The position numbers and the translations under genes are program-made. From Desulfotignum sp. (GTDB lineage Bacteria > Desulfobacterota > Desulfobacteria > Desulfobacterales > Desulfobacteraceae), in contig JAABSA010000030.1 of the NCBI GenBank assembly GCA_011390635.1, positions 1-49,482 of the forward strand: a stretch of DNA of 49,482 nucleotides. The letters run 5' to 3'. Within the stretch, counting starts at the first letter, position 1, and the number at the start of each line of letters is the position of its first letter. Positions 34,861-42,970 of the stretch are shown here, piece by piece. A model generated the notes under the pieces. That model was not told where the DNA came from, searched no databases, and saw only the letters and a list, made by a program, of their open reading frames with translations.

Positions 34861-37302
34861 ATGATTCAATGGCCCTTCATGGATGTTGCCGTCACCCTGC
34901 CGGTAACCGGCAGCTTTGTATATGCGGTACCCGATTTTCTGGCCGACAGCTGTGTGCCGGGAATGCGGGTACTGGTGCCCTTTGGCCGGCGCCGGGTCAC
35001 CGGATACATTCTGGCGGGCAGGCCTGACAGTGGCGGGTATACCGCCAAAAAAATTCTGGATGTCCTGGATGACCATCCATTGTTTCCCGAAAATGAAATA
35101 CCTTTTTTTACATGGGTGTCCCGGTATTATATCCATCCGCTGGGAGAGACCATCAAAGCGGCCCTGCCGCCGGGCCTGGACCGGCAGGATGTGGCCTGCA
35201 TATTTGCCACGGAACAAGGGAAAACCGCCCTGGACAGCGGTACATTGACGCCAACGGAAGCCAAAATACTTGACATGGCCGGCAAAAACCAGGGTGCCAG
35301 CCGCAAGCAGGTGATTCAGGCGGTTAATTCCCCGTCGGTTCGGTCTTTGATACGGAAGATGACGGACAGGGAATATATATCGGTTTGTGCGGTGTTGAAA
35401 AAGGAAGCTGCCTCCGTGCGCCGGGAAAAATTTATCAGCCCGGGTAAAAAGATTCCGGACCCCGATACAAAAATGTCTAAAAAACGGCTGCAGATCCTGT
35501 CCATTGTAAAGGAAAAGAACGAAATATCCCTTACCGCCCTTCGCAGCCAGGTGCCGACAGCCCCGAAACTGATCACATTTCTGGAGGCCGACGGCCTGGT
35601 GACCGTCACCCTGCGCCGGGTATTCAGGGACCCCTTAGGAGACCCTGTGGAACCGGATACTCCGCCGCAATTAACCCCTGAACAGGCGGAGGTGGCAGCA
35701 GTCGTCCGGGGGAACCTGGAAAAGGGATTTGTGCCCTATCTTTTGTCCGGGGTGACCAGTTCCGGCAAGACGGAAGTGTACATGCGCCTGGTGGCGGATG
35801 CCGTGGAACAGGGCAGATCCGCCATTGTACTGGTGCCGGAAATCGCCTTGATATCCCAGACAGAGCGGCGTTTCCGGGCCAGGTTCGGGGAAAATATCGC
35901 TGTGATCCACTCCATGCTGACCCATGGGGAACGCCTGGACCAGTGGCGCAGAATTTCACTGGGCAAAGTGTCCATTGTCATCGGTGCCCGGTCGGCAATT
36001 TTTGCGCCCTTTGAAAATGTGGGCATCATCATCGTGGATGAAGAACATGACGGTTCCTATAAACAGGAAACCGGGCTGCGTTATAATGCCCGGGATCTGG
36101 CCGTGGTCAGGGCCAGAATGTGCCATTGTCCGGTGGTGCTGGGATCTGCGACCCCTTCGATCCAGACCTTTCACAATGTCCGCACCGGCCGGTTTGTCCA
36201 GCTTACCCTTCACCGCAGGGTAAACAACAACCCCCTGCCGGTCATTACGCTGGTGGATCTGAAAAAATACAAAGAGGCCAAACCCATGGACAGGATCATC
36301 ACCCCGGAACTGGCCAGGGCCATCCGGGCCTGTCTGGAAAAAGGAAACCAGGCATTGATTTTTTTAAACCGGCGGGGATTTGCCTCGTTTCCGGCCTGCA
36401 AAGCCTGTGACAAGCCCCTGCATTGCCGGTACTGTGATGTAACCATGACCTTTCACCTGGGACAGCGCAAGTACAAATGCCATTTATGCGGGTTCTGCCT
36501 GCCTGAATCAACCGCCTGTCCGGAATGCGGCAAAAAAACCATCCACAATTTCGGATTCGGCACGGAAAAGATCGAGACCATGCTCAAGGCCATGTTTCCC
36601 GATGCCAGGCTGGCACGCATGGACCAGGATTCCACCGCAAAAAAGGGCAGTGCGCTCAGGCTGCTCAAAAGTATCCGGAACCGGACCGTTGATCTCATTG
36701 TGGGCACCCAGATGCTGGCCAAGGGACATGATTTTCCTGCCATCACCCTGGTGGGGATCATCTGTGCGGATCTATCCATGAACCTGCCCGATTTTCGGGC
36801 AGGCGAACGCACGTTTCAGCTGCTGGCCCAGGTGGCCGGCCGTGCCGGCAGAGGGGATGAACCGGGAACCGTTATCATGCAGACCTATAATCCGGATCAT
36901 TTTACCATTGAAGCTTCCAGGCGCCAGGATTATGTGGAATTTTTCAACCATGAGATCCCTTTTCGAAAAGCACTGAAATACCCGCCTTTTACACGCATGG
37001 TCCAGATAAAAATTTCCGGAAGGGAACAAGACAAAGTGGCGCATCATGCACAAAAAGTGGCGGACATACTGGCAAACCTGCTGGAAACCATGCCCGAAGA
37101 TGCGGGTGTTGTGGAATTTTTAGGTCCCATTGAATCGCCCATCCAGCGGATTTCCTCCCGGTTCAGGTGGCAGCTGCTGGTGAAAAGTTCCTCCTTTCAC
37201 CGGATCAGCAGCCTTATGCGCGCTCTGCAGAACCATCCGGATATCAAGGGGGCGAAAACCGTTGCACTGGGAATAGATGTGGACCCCTATTCTCTTATGT
37301 AA
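34861..37302 (+). CDS. priA: Primosomal protein N' / replication restart helicase PriA
   Basis: This superfamily 2 helicase of about 813 residues recognises stalled forks and loads the replisome. The N-terminal 3'-end-binding and winged-helix parts (about 1-260) precede Walker A GVTSSGKTEVY and the DEEH box IIIVDEEHDGSYKQE. The inserted zinc-binding region has four CxxC-type pairs (CKACDKPLHCRYC, then CHLCGFCLPESTACPEC). The C-terminal helicase lobe has GTQMLAKGHDFPAITLVG and QVAGRAGRGDEPG. The start is uncertain: ATG at 34861 is taken, GTG at 34843 is possible. It is divergent from upp across a 130-bp AT-rich gap, which has a good TATAAT at 34820-34825 but no clear -35 box. Confidence 0.95.
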   Translation: MIQWPFMDVAVTLPVTGSFVYAVPDFLADSCVPGMRVLVPFGRRRVTGYILAGRPDSGGYTAKKILDVLDDHPLFPENEIPFFTWVSRYYIHPLGETIKAALPPGLDRQDVACIFATEQGKTALDSGTLTPTEAKILDMAGKNQGASRKQVIQAVNSPSVRSLIRKMTDREYISVCAVLKKEAASVRREKFISPGKKIPDPDTKMSKKRLQILSIVKEKNEISLTALRSQVPTAPKLITFLEADGLVTVTLRRVFRDPLGDPVEPDTPPQLTPEQAEVAAVVRGNLEKGFVPYLLSGVTSSGKTEVYMRLVADAVEQGRSAIVLVPEIALISQTERRFRARFGENIAVIHSMLTHGERLDQWRRISLGKVSIVIGARSAIFAPFENVGIIIVDEEHDGSYKQETGLRYNARDLAVVRARMCHCPVVLGSATPSIQTFHNVRTGRFVQLTLHRRVNNNPLPVITLVDLKKYKEAKPMDRIITPELARAIRACLEKGNQALIFLNRRGFASFPACKACDKPLHCRYCDVTMTFHLGQRKYKCHLCGFCLPESTACPECGKKTIHNFGFGTEKIETMLKAMFPDARLARMDQDSTAKKGSALRLLKSIRNRTVDLIVGTQMLAKGHDFPAITLVGIICADLSMNLPDFRAGERTFQLLAQVAGRAGRGDEPGTVIMQTYNPDHFTIEASRRQDYVEFFNHEIPFRKALKYPPFTRMVQIKISGREQDKVAHHAQKVADILANLLETMPEDAGVVEFLGPIESPIQRISSRFRWQLLVKSSSFHRISSLMRALQNHPDIKGAKTVALGIDVDPYSLM

Positions 37303-37383
37303 AAAGAGGCCTTAAGGAAAAATGTGAATTTCCAAAAAAATGGATGCTGTCTGGAGTGGGCGCGGGCTGCTCTGATTGGTGCA

Positions 37384-37881
37384 TTATACATACAATTTAT
37401 TGAAAAACAGGTACGGGCCCAGGTTGTCATAATGCTCGATGGATAGGAACTTTGCTGTCAGGTATTTGCCGTCTCTGGCCAGTACCGTTACTTTTTTGTG
37501 TACAATGGACTGCTTGCCGTCATCCAGAACAAATTCCAGGTGCAGGGTCAGACCCGGGTCTATTTTCTGTTCAACATTGGTTTTAAAGGCGATCCCCTGA
37601 CTGCTCAGCCGCTTGATGGTCATTCTGCCGGAACACCGGGTGGTATCTGAACAGATAAAGGTGCCTGCCAGTCCAATGTCTGCGTCTGCATCAGATCGTT
37701 TTTCCAGGATGGCTGAACCGGTATATCCGCAGGGACAGCGGTAGGTGATTTTCGTATATTGTCTTGTAAATTTGTGACCCGACATCTGCAGTATTTTTTT
37801 GCGTCTGCAGTCCGGACAGGTAAGCCGGGCTGTATCAAGGCGGTCAATCCGTATTTTCTGTTCCATGATTTTCTGTTCCAT
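37384..37881 (-). CDS. PilZ-like domain protein with N-terminal zinc ribbon
   Basis: In this 165-residue protein, residues 18-55 form a zinc ribbon with CPDC (22-25) and CPC (49-51). The C-terminal half resembles a PilZ beta-barrel. Arg82 and Arg86 make the RxxxR motif (RCSGR), followed by RLSSQG where canonical proteins have (D/N)xSxxG, so cyclic-di-GMP binding is plausible but one residue departs from consensus. The N-terminus contains an exact tandem MEQKI duplication (residues 1-5 and 6-10). AAGGAG lies 5 bp upstream of the ATG at 37881. It is convergent with priA and divergent from the sigma-54 activator. The role is unknown. Confidence 0.68.
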   Translation of the reverse strand: MEQKIMEQKIRIDRLDTARLTCPDCRRKKILQMSGHKFTRQYTKITYRCPCGYTGSAILEKRSDADADIGLAGTFICSDTTRCSGRMTIKRLSSQGIAFKTNVEQKIDPGLTLHLEFVLDDGKQSIVHKKVTVLARDGKYLTAKFLSIEHYDNLGPYLFFNKLYV

Positions 37882-37965
37882 GGCAACTCCTTTGGCCGGA
37901 TCTTGCCGGCAATGATGGTCTGTTTATAACTGATCATTTCATATTGTGTGCCAATCTCTGTAAAT

Positions 37966-38012
37966 ATTGTTTGATATTGTTGATATTATTCGATATATTT
38001 TATTTGATTTTA
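37966..38012 (+). repeat. AT-rich tract with helically phased GATAT words
   Basis: GATATT at 37973, GATATT at 37982 and GATATA at 37992 are spaced 9-10 bp apart, with a further GATTTT near 38006. They lie in a very AT-rich divergent gap between the PilZ-like gene and the sigma-54 activator. Such phasing can mark bent DNA or a row of protein sites. Confidence 0.4.
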
Positions 38013-38101
38013 CCATAATACAAGTGTGGATGATTTTATTTCACAGGCATTATTTCTATTTAATTTAAATAGTTATATATCACTGTTTTCCGGGAGGACA
38101 T

Positions 38102-39628
38102 ATGCAGACACCTGATTTTGAACTCTTCAAAGAATTGGATCCCCGGGCCCTCCAGAAAAAATTTCTCAATTCCCTGCTGGAAATCCAGAATGTCAGGAGG
38201 GGGTCCATATGGATCAGGCAAAAGGATCACTATGTCTGTGTGGAAGCAGCCGGGGATGAAAGTGAAAACATCCGGGGTGTTGTTTTGGACACGCGTCACC
38301 CCAGCATTGTGGGATGGGTGATTGAGAACCAGCAGATGACCGTGGCGCAAACCCGGAGTGACCGCCGCCATTTCAAGGAGGTGGAAAGCAGCTTTGCGGT
38401 TAAAAGCAGCCAGATTCTGTGCTTTCCTTTATTTTTACGGGAAAAGAAAGTCTATGGTGCCGTCCAGATAATCGACACCACCCCGGGCAAAACCCGGCTG
38501 AATCTGGACAAAGGCTATCTGGATCACCTGCAGAACCTGGTGGATATCTGTTCCATCGCCTTGAGCAATGCTATTTTGTTTTCCACGGAAAAAAAGAAAT
38601 CGCTTCATTTAAAAACAGCTTTGTCCCGCATCAGGCAGGATCCTTTTATCGTGGGACAGAGCCGCACATTCAAAAAGAGCATGGATTTGGTGAAAAGTTA
38701 TGCAGCCACAGAGTTTCACGTGCTGATCACAGGAGAAAGCGGGACAGGAAAGGAACTGGTGGCCGAACAGATACACAAAAAGAGCAACCGCAGAAAAAAG
38801 CCTTTTCTGGTGCAGAACTGTTCGGCAATCCCTGAGACCCTGCTGGAAAGTGAATTGTTCGGATATAAAAAAGGGGCATTCACCGGTGCCACCACAGACC
38901 GGGCCGGCCTGTTTGAGGCAGCCGACAAAGGCACTGTTTTTCTTGATGAGATCGGTGATATGCCCATGAATGTTCAGGCGGGTCTGCTCCGGGTCCTCCA
39001 GAAAAATGAAATCAAACCCCTGGGGGAAACCCGGGTGCGGTATATCGATGTGCGGATTGTGGCTGCCACCAACAAGGATATCAAACAGATGATTGCTGAA
39101 AACCGCTTCCGACAGGATCTGTATTACCGGTTATCTGTACTGCCTGTGGAACTGCCGCCCCTGCGCAGCCGGCGCGAAGATATCCCGCTGCTGGTCAGAC
39201 ATTTCCTGGAAAAGGAATCTGTAAAAGCCGACATGCCTGGAAAAAAAATAGCTCCCGGTGCCATGCAGCACCTGGTGGCCTATGCATGGCCCGGCAATGT
39301 CCGGGAACTGGAAAACCTGATCAGATATCTGCTGGTTACCGCTCCTGATGACACCATTGAGGCCATTGATCTGCCCGCCCATATCCGGGCGACTGGTGCC
39401 ATGGCTGCAGAAGGGCACACCATTTCCAGTCCTGGCGGGGGCAGTTCTGATACCCTGGCTGATCTATCTTCAATGACATGGCCGGGCCTTGAAAAAGCCT
39501 ATGTTACCTCCCTTTTGGAAAAACATAACTGGAACGTCACATGGGCTGCCAAGGCTTCGGGCATCAACCGATCCACCTTTGCTTCCCGGATGCGCAAACT
39601 CAATATCCAGCGCAGACGATTGGCCTGA
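38102..39628 (+). CDS. Sigma-54-dependent transcriptional activator with GAF sensor domain
   Basis: This 508-residue activator has an N-terminal GAF domain (about 15-160; [20 protein letters not shown], then [20 protein letters not shown]). The AAA+ domain (about 180-420) has Walker A GESGTGKE (211-218), the sigma-54-contacting GAFTGA loop (258-263), Walker B FLDEIGD (280-286) and the arginine-finger region [17 protein letters not shown] Fis-type HTH ends the protein (about 470-505; [20 protein letters not shown]). It needs RpoN to activate its targets. rtcB starts 28 bp downstream on the same strand. In enterobacteria rtcB is controlled by RtcR, which has a CARF sensor; here the sensor is GAF, so the signal differs. 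Confidence 0.93.
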   Translation: MQTPDFELFKELDPRALQKKFLNSLLEIQNVRRGSIWIRQKDHYVCVEAAGDESENIRGVVLDTRHPSIVGWVIENQQMTVAQTRSDRRHFKEVESSFAVKSSQILCFPLFLREKKVYGAVQIIDTTPGKTRLNLDKGYLDHLQNLVDICSIALSNAILFSTEKKKSLHLKTALSRIRQDPFIVGQSRTFKKSMDLVKSYAATEFHVLITGESGTGKELVAEQIHKKSNRRKKPFLVQNCSAIPETLLESELFGYKKGAFTGATTDRAGLFEAADKGTVFLDEIGDMPMNVQAGLLRVLQKNEIKPLGETRVRYIDVRIVAATNKDIKQMIAENRFRQDLYYRLSVLPVELPPLRSRREDIPLLVRHFLEKESVKADMPGKKIAPGAMQHLVAYAWPGNVRELENLIRYLLVTAPDDTIEAIDLPAHIRATGAMAAEGHTISSPGGGSSDTLADLSSMTWPGLEKAYVTSLLEKHNWNVTWAAKASGINRSTFASRMRKLNIQRRRLA

Positions 39629-39656
39629 ACCATCCGACACACCAAGGAGATACTCC

Positions 39657-41090
39657 ATGCACCTTGAACCGCTTGATCCGTTCCGGTGGCAGATCCCCAA
39701 AACCGGAGAGATGCGGGTGCCGGGCATAATTTATACGGATGCATCTGGAATCAAAGCATTGCAGCAGGACGGCAGCCTGCAGCAGGTGGCCAACGTGGCC
39801 ATGTTGCCCGGGATAATCAAAGCAGCCATGGCCATGCCCGACATTCACCTGGGGTATGGATTTCCCATCGGCGGCGTAGCCGCATTTGACTGGAAAACCG
39901 GGGTGATATCTCCGGGGGGCGTCGGATATGATATCAATTGCGGTGTGCGCCTTGCCACCACTGCCTTGACAAAAAATGACATCAGTTCCCGCCTGCCGGC
40001 ACTGGCGGATGCACTTTTCCAGGCAGTGCCATCCGGGTTGGGGTCCACCGGAGCTGTCCGCCTGCGTACCGCAGACCTGAAAAATGTATTGAAACAGGGA
40101 AGCAACTGGGCTGTGGCTCAGGGGTTTGGCCGGGAATCCGACATTGCACATACCGAAGAAAACGGGTGCCTGGATCAGGCCGATCCGGATCTGCTGAGTT
40201 CCCGGGCCCTGGAACGGGGAAAAAACCAGCTGGGTACCCTCGGGTCCGGCAACCATTTTCTGGAGATCGGAGTGGTGGAAGACATTTATGATACCCACAC
40301 CGCAAAAGTTTTCGGGTTGTTTCAGGGCCAGGTCACGGTGATGCTGCACTCCGGCTCCAGGGGACTGGGGTACCAGGTATGTGACGATCACCTGGCAGCC
40401 ATGAAAAAAACTGTGGCAAAGTCGGGTCTGTACCTGCCGGACCGGCAGCTGGCCTGTGCCATGATCCAGTCGCCCCAGGGGCAGCAATACCTGGGGGCCA
40501 TGGCCTGTGCTGCCAATTATGCCTGGGCCAACCGCCAGATTATGCTGCACCGGGTCCGGCAGGTTTTTATGGAAACCCTGTCCATCAGCCCCCGGAGCCT
40601 GCACATGCACCTGCTCTATGATGTCTGCCACAATATCGCCAAAAAAGAGACCCATATGGTTGACGGCAAAAAACAGGTGGTATGCGTGGTGCGCAAAGGT
40701 GCCACCCGTGCTCTGGGACCGAAAATTTCCGGCATCCCTGAAAAATTTCAGAAGGTGGGCCAGCCCATTATCACCCCCGGGGATATGGGCAGGGCATCCT
40801 ATGTGCTGTGCGGAACAGATACGGCCATGGATGAGACATTCGGCTCCACCTGCCATGGGGCCGGCCGCAGGTTAAGCCGCAAAGCCGCCAAGAAGGCGGG
40901 AAAGGGTAGATCCATACAGCAGGAGCTGGAAAAAAAAGGTGTTCTGGTAAGATACACAGGACGGTCCACCCTGGCCGAAGAAATGCCCGAGGCCTACAAG
41001 GATGTATCTGATGTGGTGGCAGTGGTCCATGGTGCAGGCATTTCCAGAATGGTGGCCAGGCTGCGGCCCCTGGCCGTGATCAAAGGATGA
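39657..41090 (+). CDS. rtcB: RNA-splicing ligase RtcB
   Basis: This 477-residue enzyme joins RNA 2',3'-cyclic phosphate (or 3'-phosphate) ends to 5'-OH ends with GTP and Mn2+. The metal-site Cys95 is in GGVGYDINCGVRL. Metal-binding His residues are in LGSGNHFLEIG and MLHSGSRGLGYQV, and the guanylylated His is in the motif CHGAGRRLSR. AAGGAGA lies 6 bp upstream of the ATG at 39657. The gene follows a sigma-54 activator gene by 28 bp, so the two are probably cotranscribed. No archease or RNA cyclase (RtcA) gene is adjacent. It likely repairs or processes tRNA/rRNA ends under stress; the stress is unknown. Confidence 0.95.
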   Translation: MHLEPLDPFRWQIPKTGEMRVPGIIYTDASGIKALQQDGSLQQVANVAMLPGIIKAAMAMPDIHLGYGFPIGGVAAFDWKTGVISPGGVGYDINCGVRLATTALTKNDISSRLPALADALFQAVPSGLGSTGAVRLRTADLKNVLKQGSNWAVAQGFGRESDIAHTEENGCLDQADPDLLSSRALERGKNQLGTLGSGNHFLEIGVVEDIYDTHTAKVFGLFQGQVTVMLHSGSRGLGYQVCDDHLAAMKKTVAKSGLYLPDRQLACAMIQSPQGQQYLGAMACAANYAWANRQIMLHRVRQVFMETLSISPRSLHMHLLYDVCHNIAKKETHMVDGKKQVVCVVRKGATRALGPKISGIPEKFQKVGQPIITPGDMGRASYVLCGTDTAMDETFGSTCHGAGRRLSRKAAKKAGKGRSIQQELEKKGVLVRYTGRSTLAEEMPEAYKDVSDVVAVVHGAGISRMVARLRPLAVIKG

Positions 41091-41178
41091 CAATACAATT
41101 TTCCATGCAGTAACCGATTTTTGTCCGGACCCTCACACACAGCTAACACGACTGTGTCATAAGACATTCACAGGGCAA

Positions 41179-41207
41179 TTGCTATTTTTTTTTGGTAGTG
41201 GTATGAT
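41179..41207 (+). promoter_or_regulatory. Sigma-70 promoter of the small zinc-ribbon gene
   Basis: TTGCTA (41179-41184) and TATGAT (41202-41207) are separated by an ideal 17 bp. They lie about 30 bp upstream of the ATG at 41239. Confidence 0.6.
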
Positions 41208-41238
41208 CCCCTAAATTTAAATCAAGGAGTGTTACGAA

Positions 41239-41448
41239 ATGGAAACAAAATATATCTGCACCCATGAGCATTGCAGCTATCCCGGGTCAACCCGGTTTAA
41301 AATGTCATTCAAGTCGGAATCCATTATGGATGACAACAATGTGGCGACCGCCTTCTGCCCTTTCTGCAAAAAAGAGTTGATGCCCGCCCCGCCCCTCACC
41401 ATGGATTGTGATCCACAGACAAGTGCTGACTGCAGCCAGGTGGACTGA
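41239..41448 (+). CDS. Small zinc-ribbon-type protein of unknown function
   Basis: This 69-residue protein has Cys7 and Cys12 (ICTHEHC) and Cys40 and Cys43 (FCPFC), a spacing fit for one zinc site. Two more cysteines follow near the end (57, 65). AAGGAG lies 9 bp upstream of the ATG, and a good promoter sits at 41179. The gene is followed by a hairpin. I do not recognise the family; the layout resembles small single-zinc proteins common in deltaproteobacteria. Confidence 0.72.
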   Translation: METKYICTHEHCSYPGSTRFKMSFKSESIMDDNNVATAFCPFCKKELMPAPPLTMDCDPQTSADCSQVD

Positions 41449-41470
41449 CCATCCAAATTTTCTTCTCCCA

Positions 41471-41512
41471 TTTGCCCCTTTTTGTTGCCTTTCGGTAATG
41501 GAAAGGGGCAAA
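41471..41512 (+). terminator. Hairpin after the small zinc-ribbon gene
   Basis: TTTGCCCCTTT (41471-41481) pairs exactly with AAAGGGGCAAA (41502-41512) over a 20-nt loop. It begins 23 bp after the stop codon. There is no clear U-run, so termination strength is uncertain. The rest of the 185-bp gap before fdhD shows nothing I can assign. Confidence 0.5.
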
Positions 41513-41633
41513 ATAATCAGCATGCCCCTTTAAAATCCCTTTAACCGGTGTTATAAGTAACAGTAAGACAGTTTCAATATCAGGCCTGATTTTATACAAC
41601 CAGCGGCCCGAAACGGAGCCGGAGGAACCTGAG

Positions 41634-42446
41634 ATGAAAGATGATGCCCCATTGGGTGAGATGACTCCCTATACCATCACCCGCTACAGAAATGATGAAC
41701 TGCTGGCGGAAGACACCCATGTGGCAGCTGAAATTCCTTTGACCTTCCAGGTCAATGACCGGGAAATCGCCACCCTCATGTGTACCCCCTCCCATTTGAA
41801 AGTCTTTGCATATGGTTTTTTGTTCACTTCCGGCTTTATCACATCTGCCGATGATATCATGTCCTTTTCCCTGGATGAGAAAAAATGGCGGGCGGACATC
41901 CAGGTCAAAGAATTCATAGATCCGGACCTGCTCGGGCAGCGTGTGTACACCTCGGGATGCGGCAAGGGGGTGATGTATGCCTCCATGATGGAACTGTCAT
42001 CGCGGCATCCCATCCAGAGCCAGTGCCGGGTGCATGGTCAGGATATCATCCAGGTCATCGGCTGGCTCCAGCGCGCCTCACAACTGCACACCATAACCGG
42101 GGGCGTACATTCCGCCAGTGCCAGCATCAACGGCCGGGTCCCGGATTTTTTTATCGACGATATCGGAAGGCACAATGCCGTGGACAAGGTGCTGGGCACA
42201 CTGCTGCTGGAAAAAACAGACTGCAGCAACGTCATACTGGCCTGTACCGGACGGATTTCTTCTGAAATCCTGCACAAGGCAAGGCGCCTGGAAATTCCCA
42301 TCCTGGCTTCCAGGGGTGCACCCACCCACCAGAGCATCCTGCTGGCACGGGATATGGGTATAACCCTGGTGGGATTTGTCAGGCGGACCAATTTCGCCAT
42401 CTTCACCCATGCCCAACGAATATCAGGAAATGGAGAAAAAAAATGA
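41634..42446 (+). CDS. fdhD: Formate dehydrogenase accessory sulfurtransferase FdhD
   Basis: This 270-residue protein transfers sulfur from a cysteine desulfurase to the molybdenum or tungsten bis-MGD cofactor of formate dehydrogenase. Family motifs are CTPSHLKVFAYGFLFTSGFI, TSGCGKG with Cys109, GGVHSASASI, DDIGRHNAVDKVLGTLLLEK, GRISSEILHKARRLEIPILASRGAPT (written across the segment) and TLVGFVR near the C-terminus. E. coli FdhD uses a CxxC loop here; this protein keeps only one Cys in SGCGKG. GGAGGA lies upstream of the ATG. No formate dehydrogenase gene is in the window. It overlaps the ferritin-like gene by 4 bp (ATGA). Confidence 0.92.
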   Translation: MKDDAPLGEMTPYTITRYRNDELLAEDTHVAAEIPLTFQVNDREIATLMCTPSHLKVFAYGFLFTSGFITSADDIMSFSLDEKKWRADIQVKEFIDPDLLGQRVYTSGCGKGVMYASMMELSSRHPIQSQCRVHGQDIIQVIGWLQRASQLHTITGGVHSASASINGRVPDFFIDDIGRHNAVDKVLGTLLLEKTDCSNVILACTGRISSEILHKARRLEIPILASRGAPTHQSILLARDMGITLVGFVRRTNFAIFTHAQRISGNGEKK

Positions 42447-42952
42447 CTTCAGAAGAAATTTTCAGCACAGCACTGGTGTATGAAAAAAAGATACGGGACC
42501 TCTACCGTTCTGCTGTGGAGACCATTGACGATGACCGGGGAAAGGCATTGTTCAAGGCATTGGCAGATGATGAACAGGGGCATGTAAAATTTTTGGAATA
42601 CAGCCTGGGCATTTTAAAGGAACAAAAACAGCTGGACATGGAAAAACCGGACACAGCCATTCCCCTGCCGGCACGGGACCTGGAAAAGATACAGGAAATG
42701 GCCCATAAAATTCCCAAAAACATACTGGGGGATCTGAAACGGGTACTCAATGCGGCCCTGTCCCTGGAAATTGAAACCAGCCGGTTTTACCATGATGCCA
42801 TCCAGAAAACCGAACAGGGTCCGGTCAGGGATATCCTCAAAAAATTCTATGATATTGAACAGCGCCATGTGGAAGTGGTCCAGATCGAGCTGGATTTTGC
42901 CTCCAACAACGGATACTGGTTTAATTTCATGGAAACCGATATGGAAGATTAG
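42443..42952 (+). CDS. Rubrerythrin/ferritin-like diiron protein
   Basis: This 169-residue four-helix-bundle protein has two helix pairs carrying candidate iron ligands. One is the region EKKIRDLYRSAVE with ADDEQGHVKFLEY (ExxH); the other is SLEIETSRFYHDA with IEQRHVEVVQIEL (ExxH). There is no C-terminal rubredoxin domain, so it is a short rubrerythrin-type protein. Relatives act as peroxide reductases or iron-handling proteins in anaerobes. Its ATG overlaps the fdhD stop codon, so translation is coupled; protection of an oxygen-sensitive formate dehydrogenase maturation step is a possible link. Confidence 0.85.
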   Translation: MTSEEIFSTALVYEKKIRDLYRSAVETIDDDRGKALFKALADDEQGHVKFLEYSLGILKEQKQLDMEKPDTAIPLPARDLEKIQEMAHKIPKNILGDLKRVLNAALSLEIETSRFYHDAIQKTEQGPVRDILKKFYDIEQRHVEVVQIELDFASNNGYWFNFMETDMED

Positions 42953-42970
42953 AGGGGATCTGTACTTTTG

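Noticed and set aside
37893-37907. A TGGCC...TTGCC word upstream of the sigma-54 activator resembling a -24/-12 promoter
   Set aside because: The spacing between the GG and GC pairs is 9 bp instead of the required 10, and the site lies about 200 bp from the gene inside the divergent gene's ribosome-site region.
39600-40856. A 418-codon open frame antisense to rtcB
   Set aside because: It lies opposite the well-conserved RtcB motifs and is low-complexity His/Gly/Gln-rich, typical of antisense shadows.
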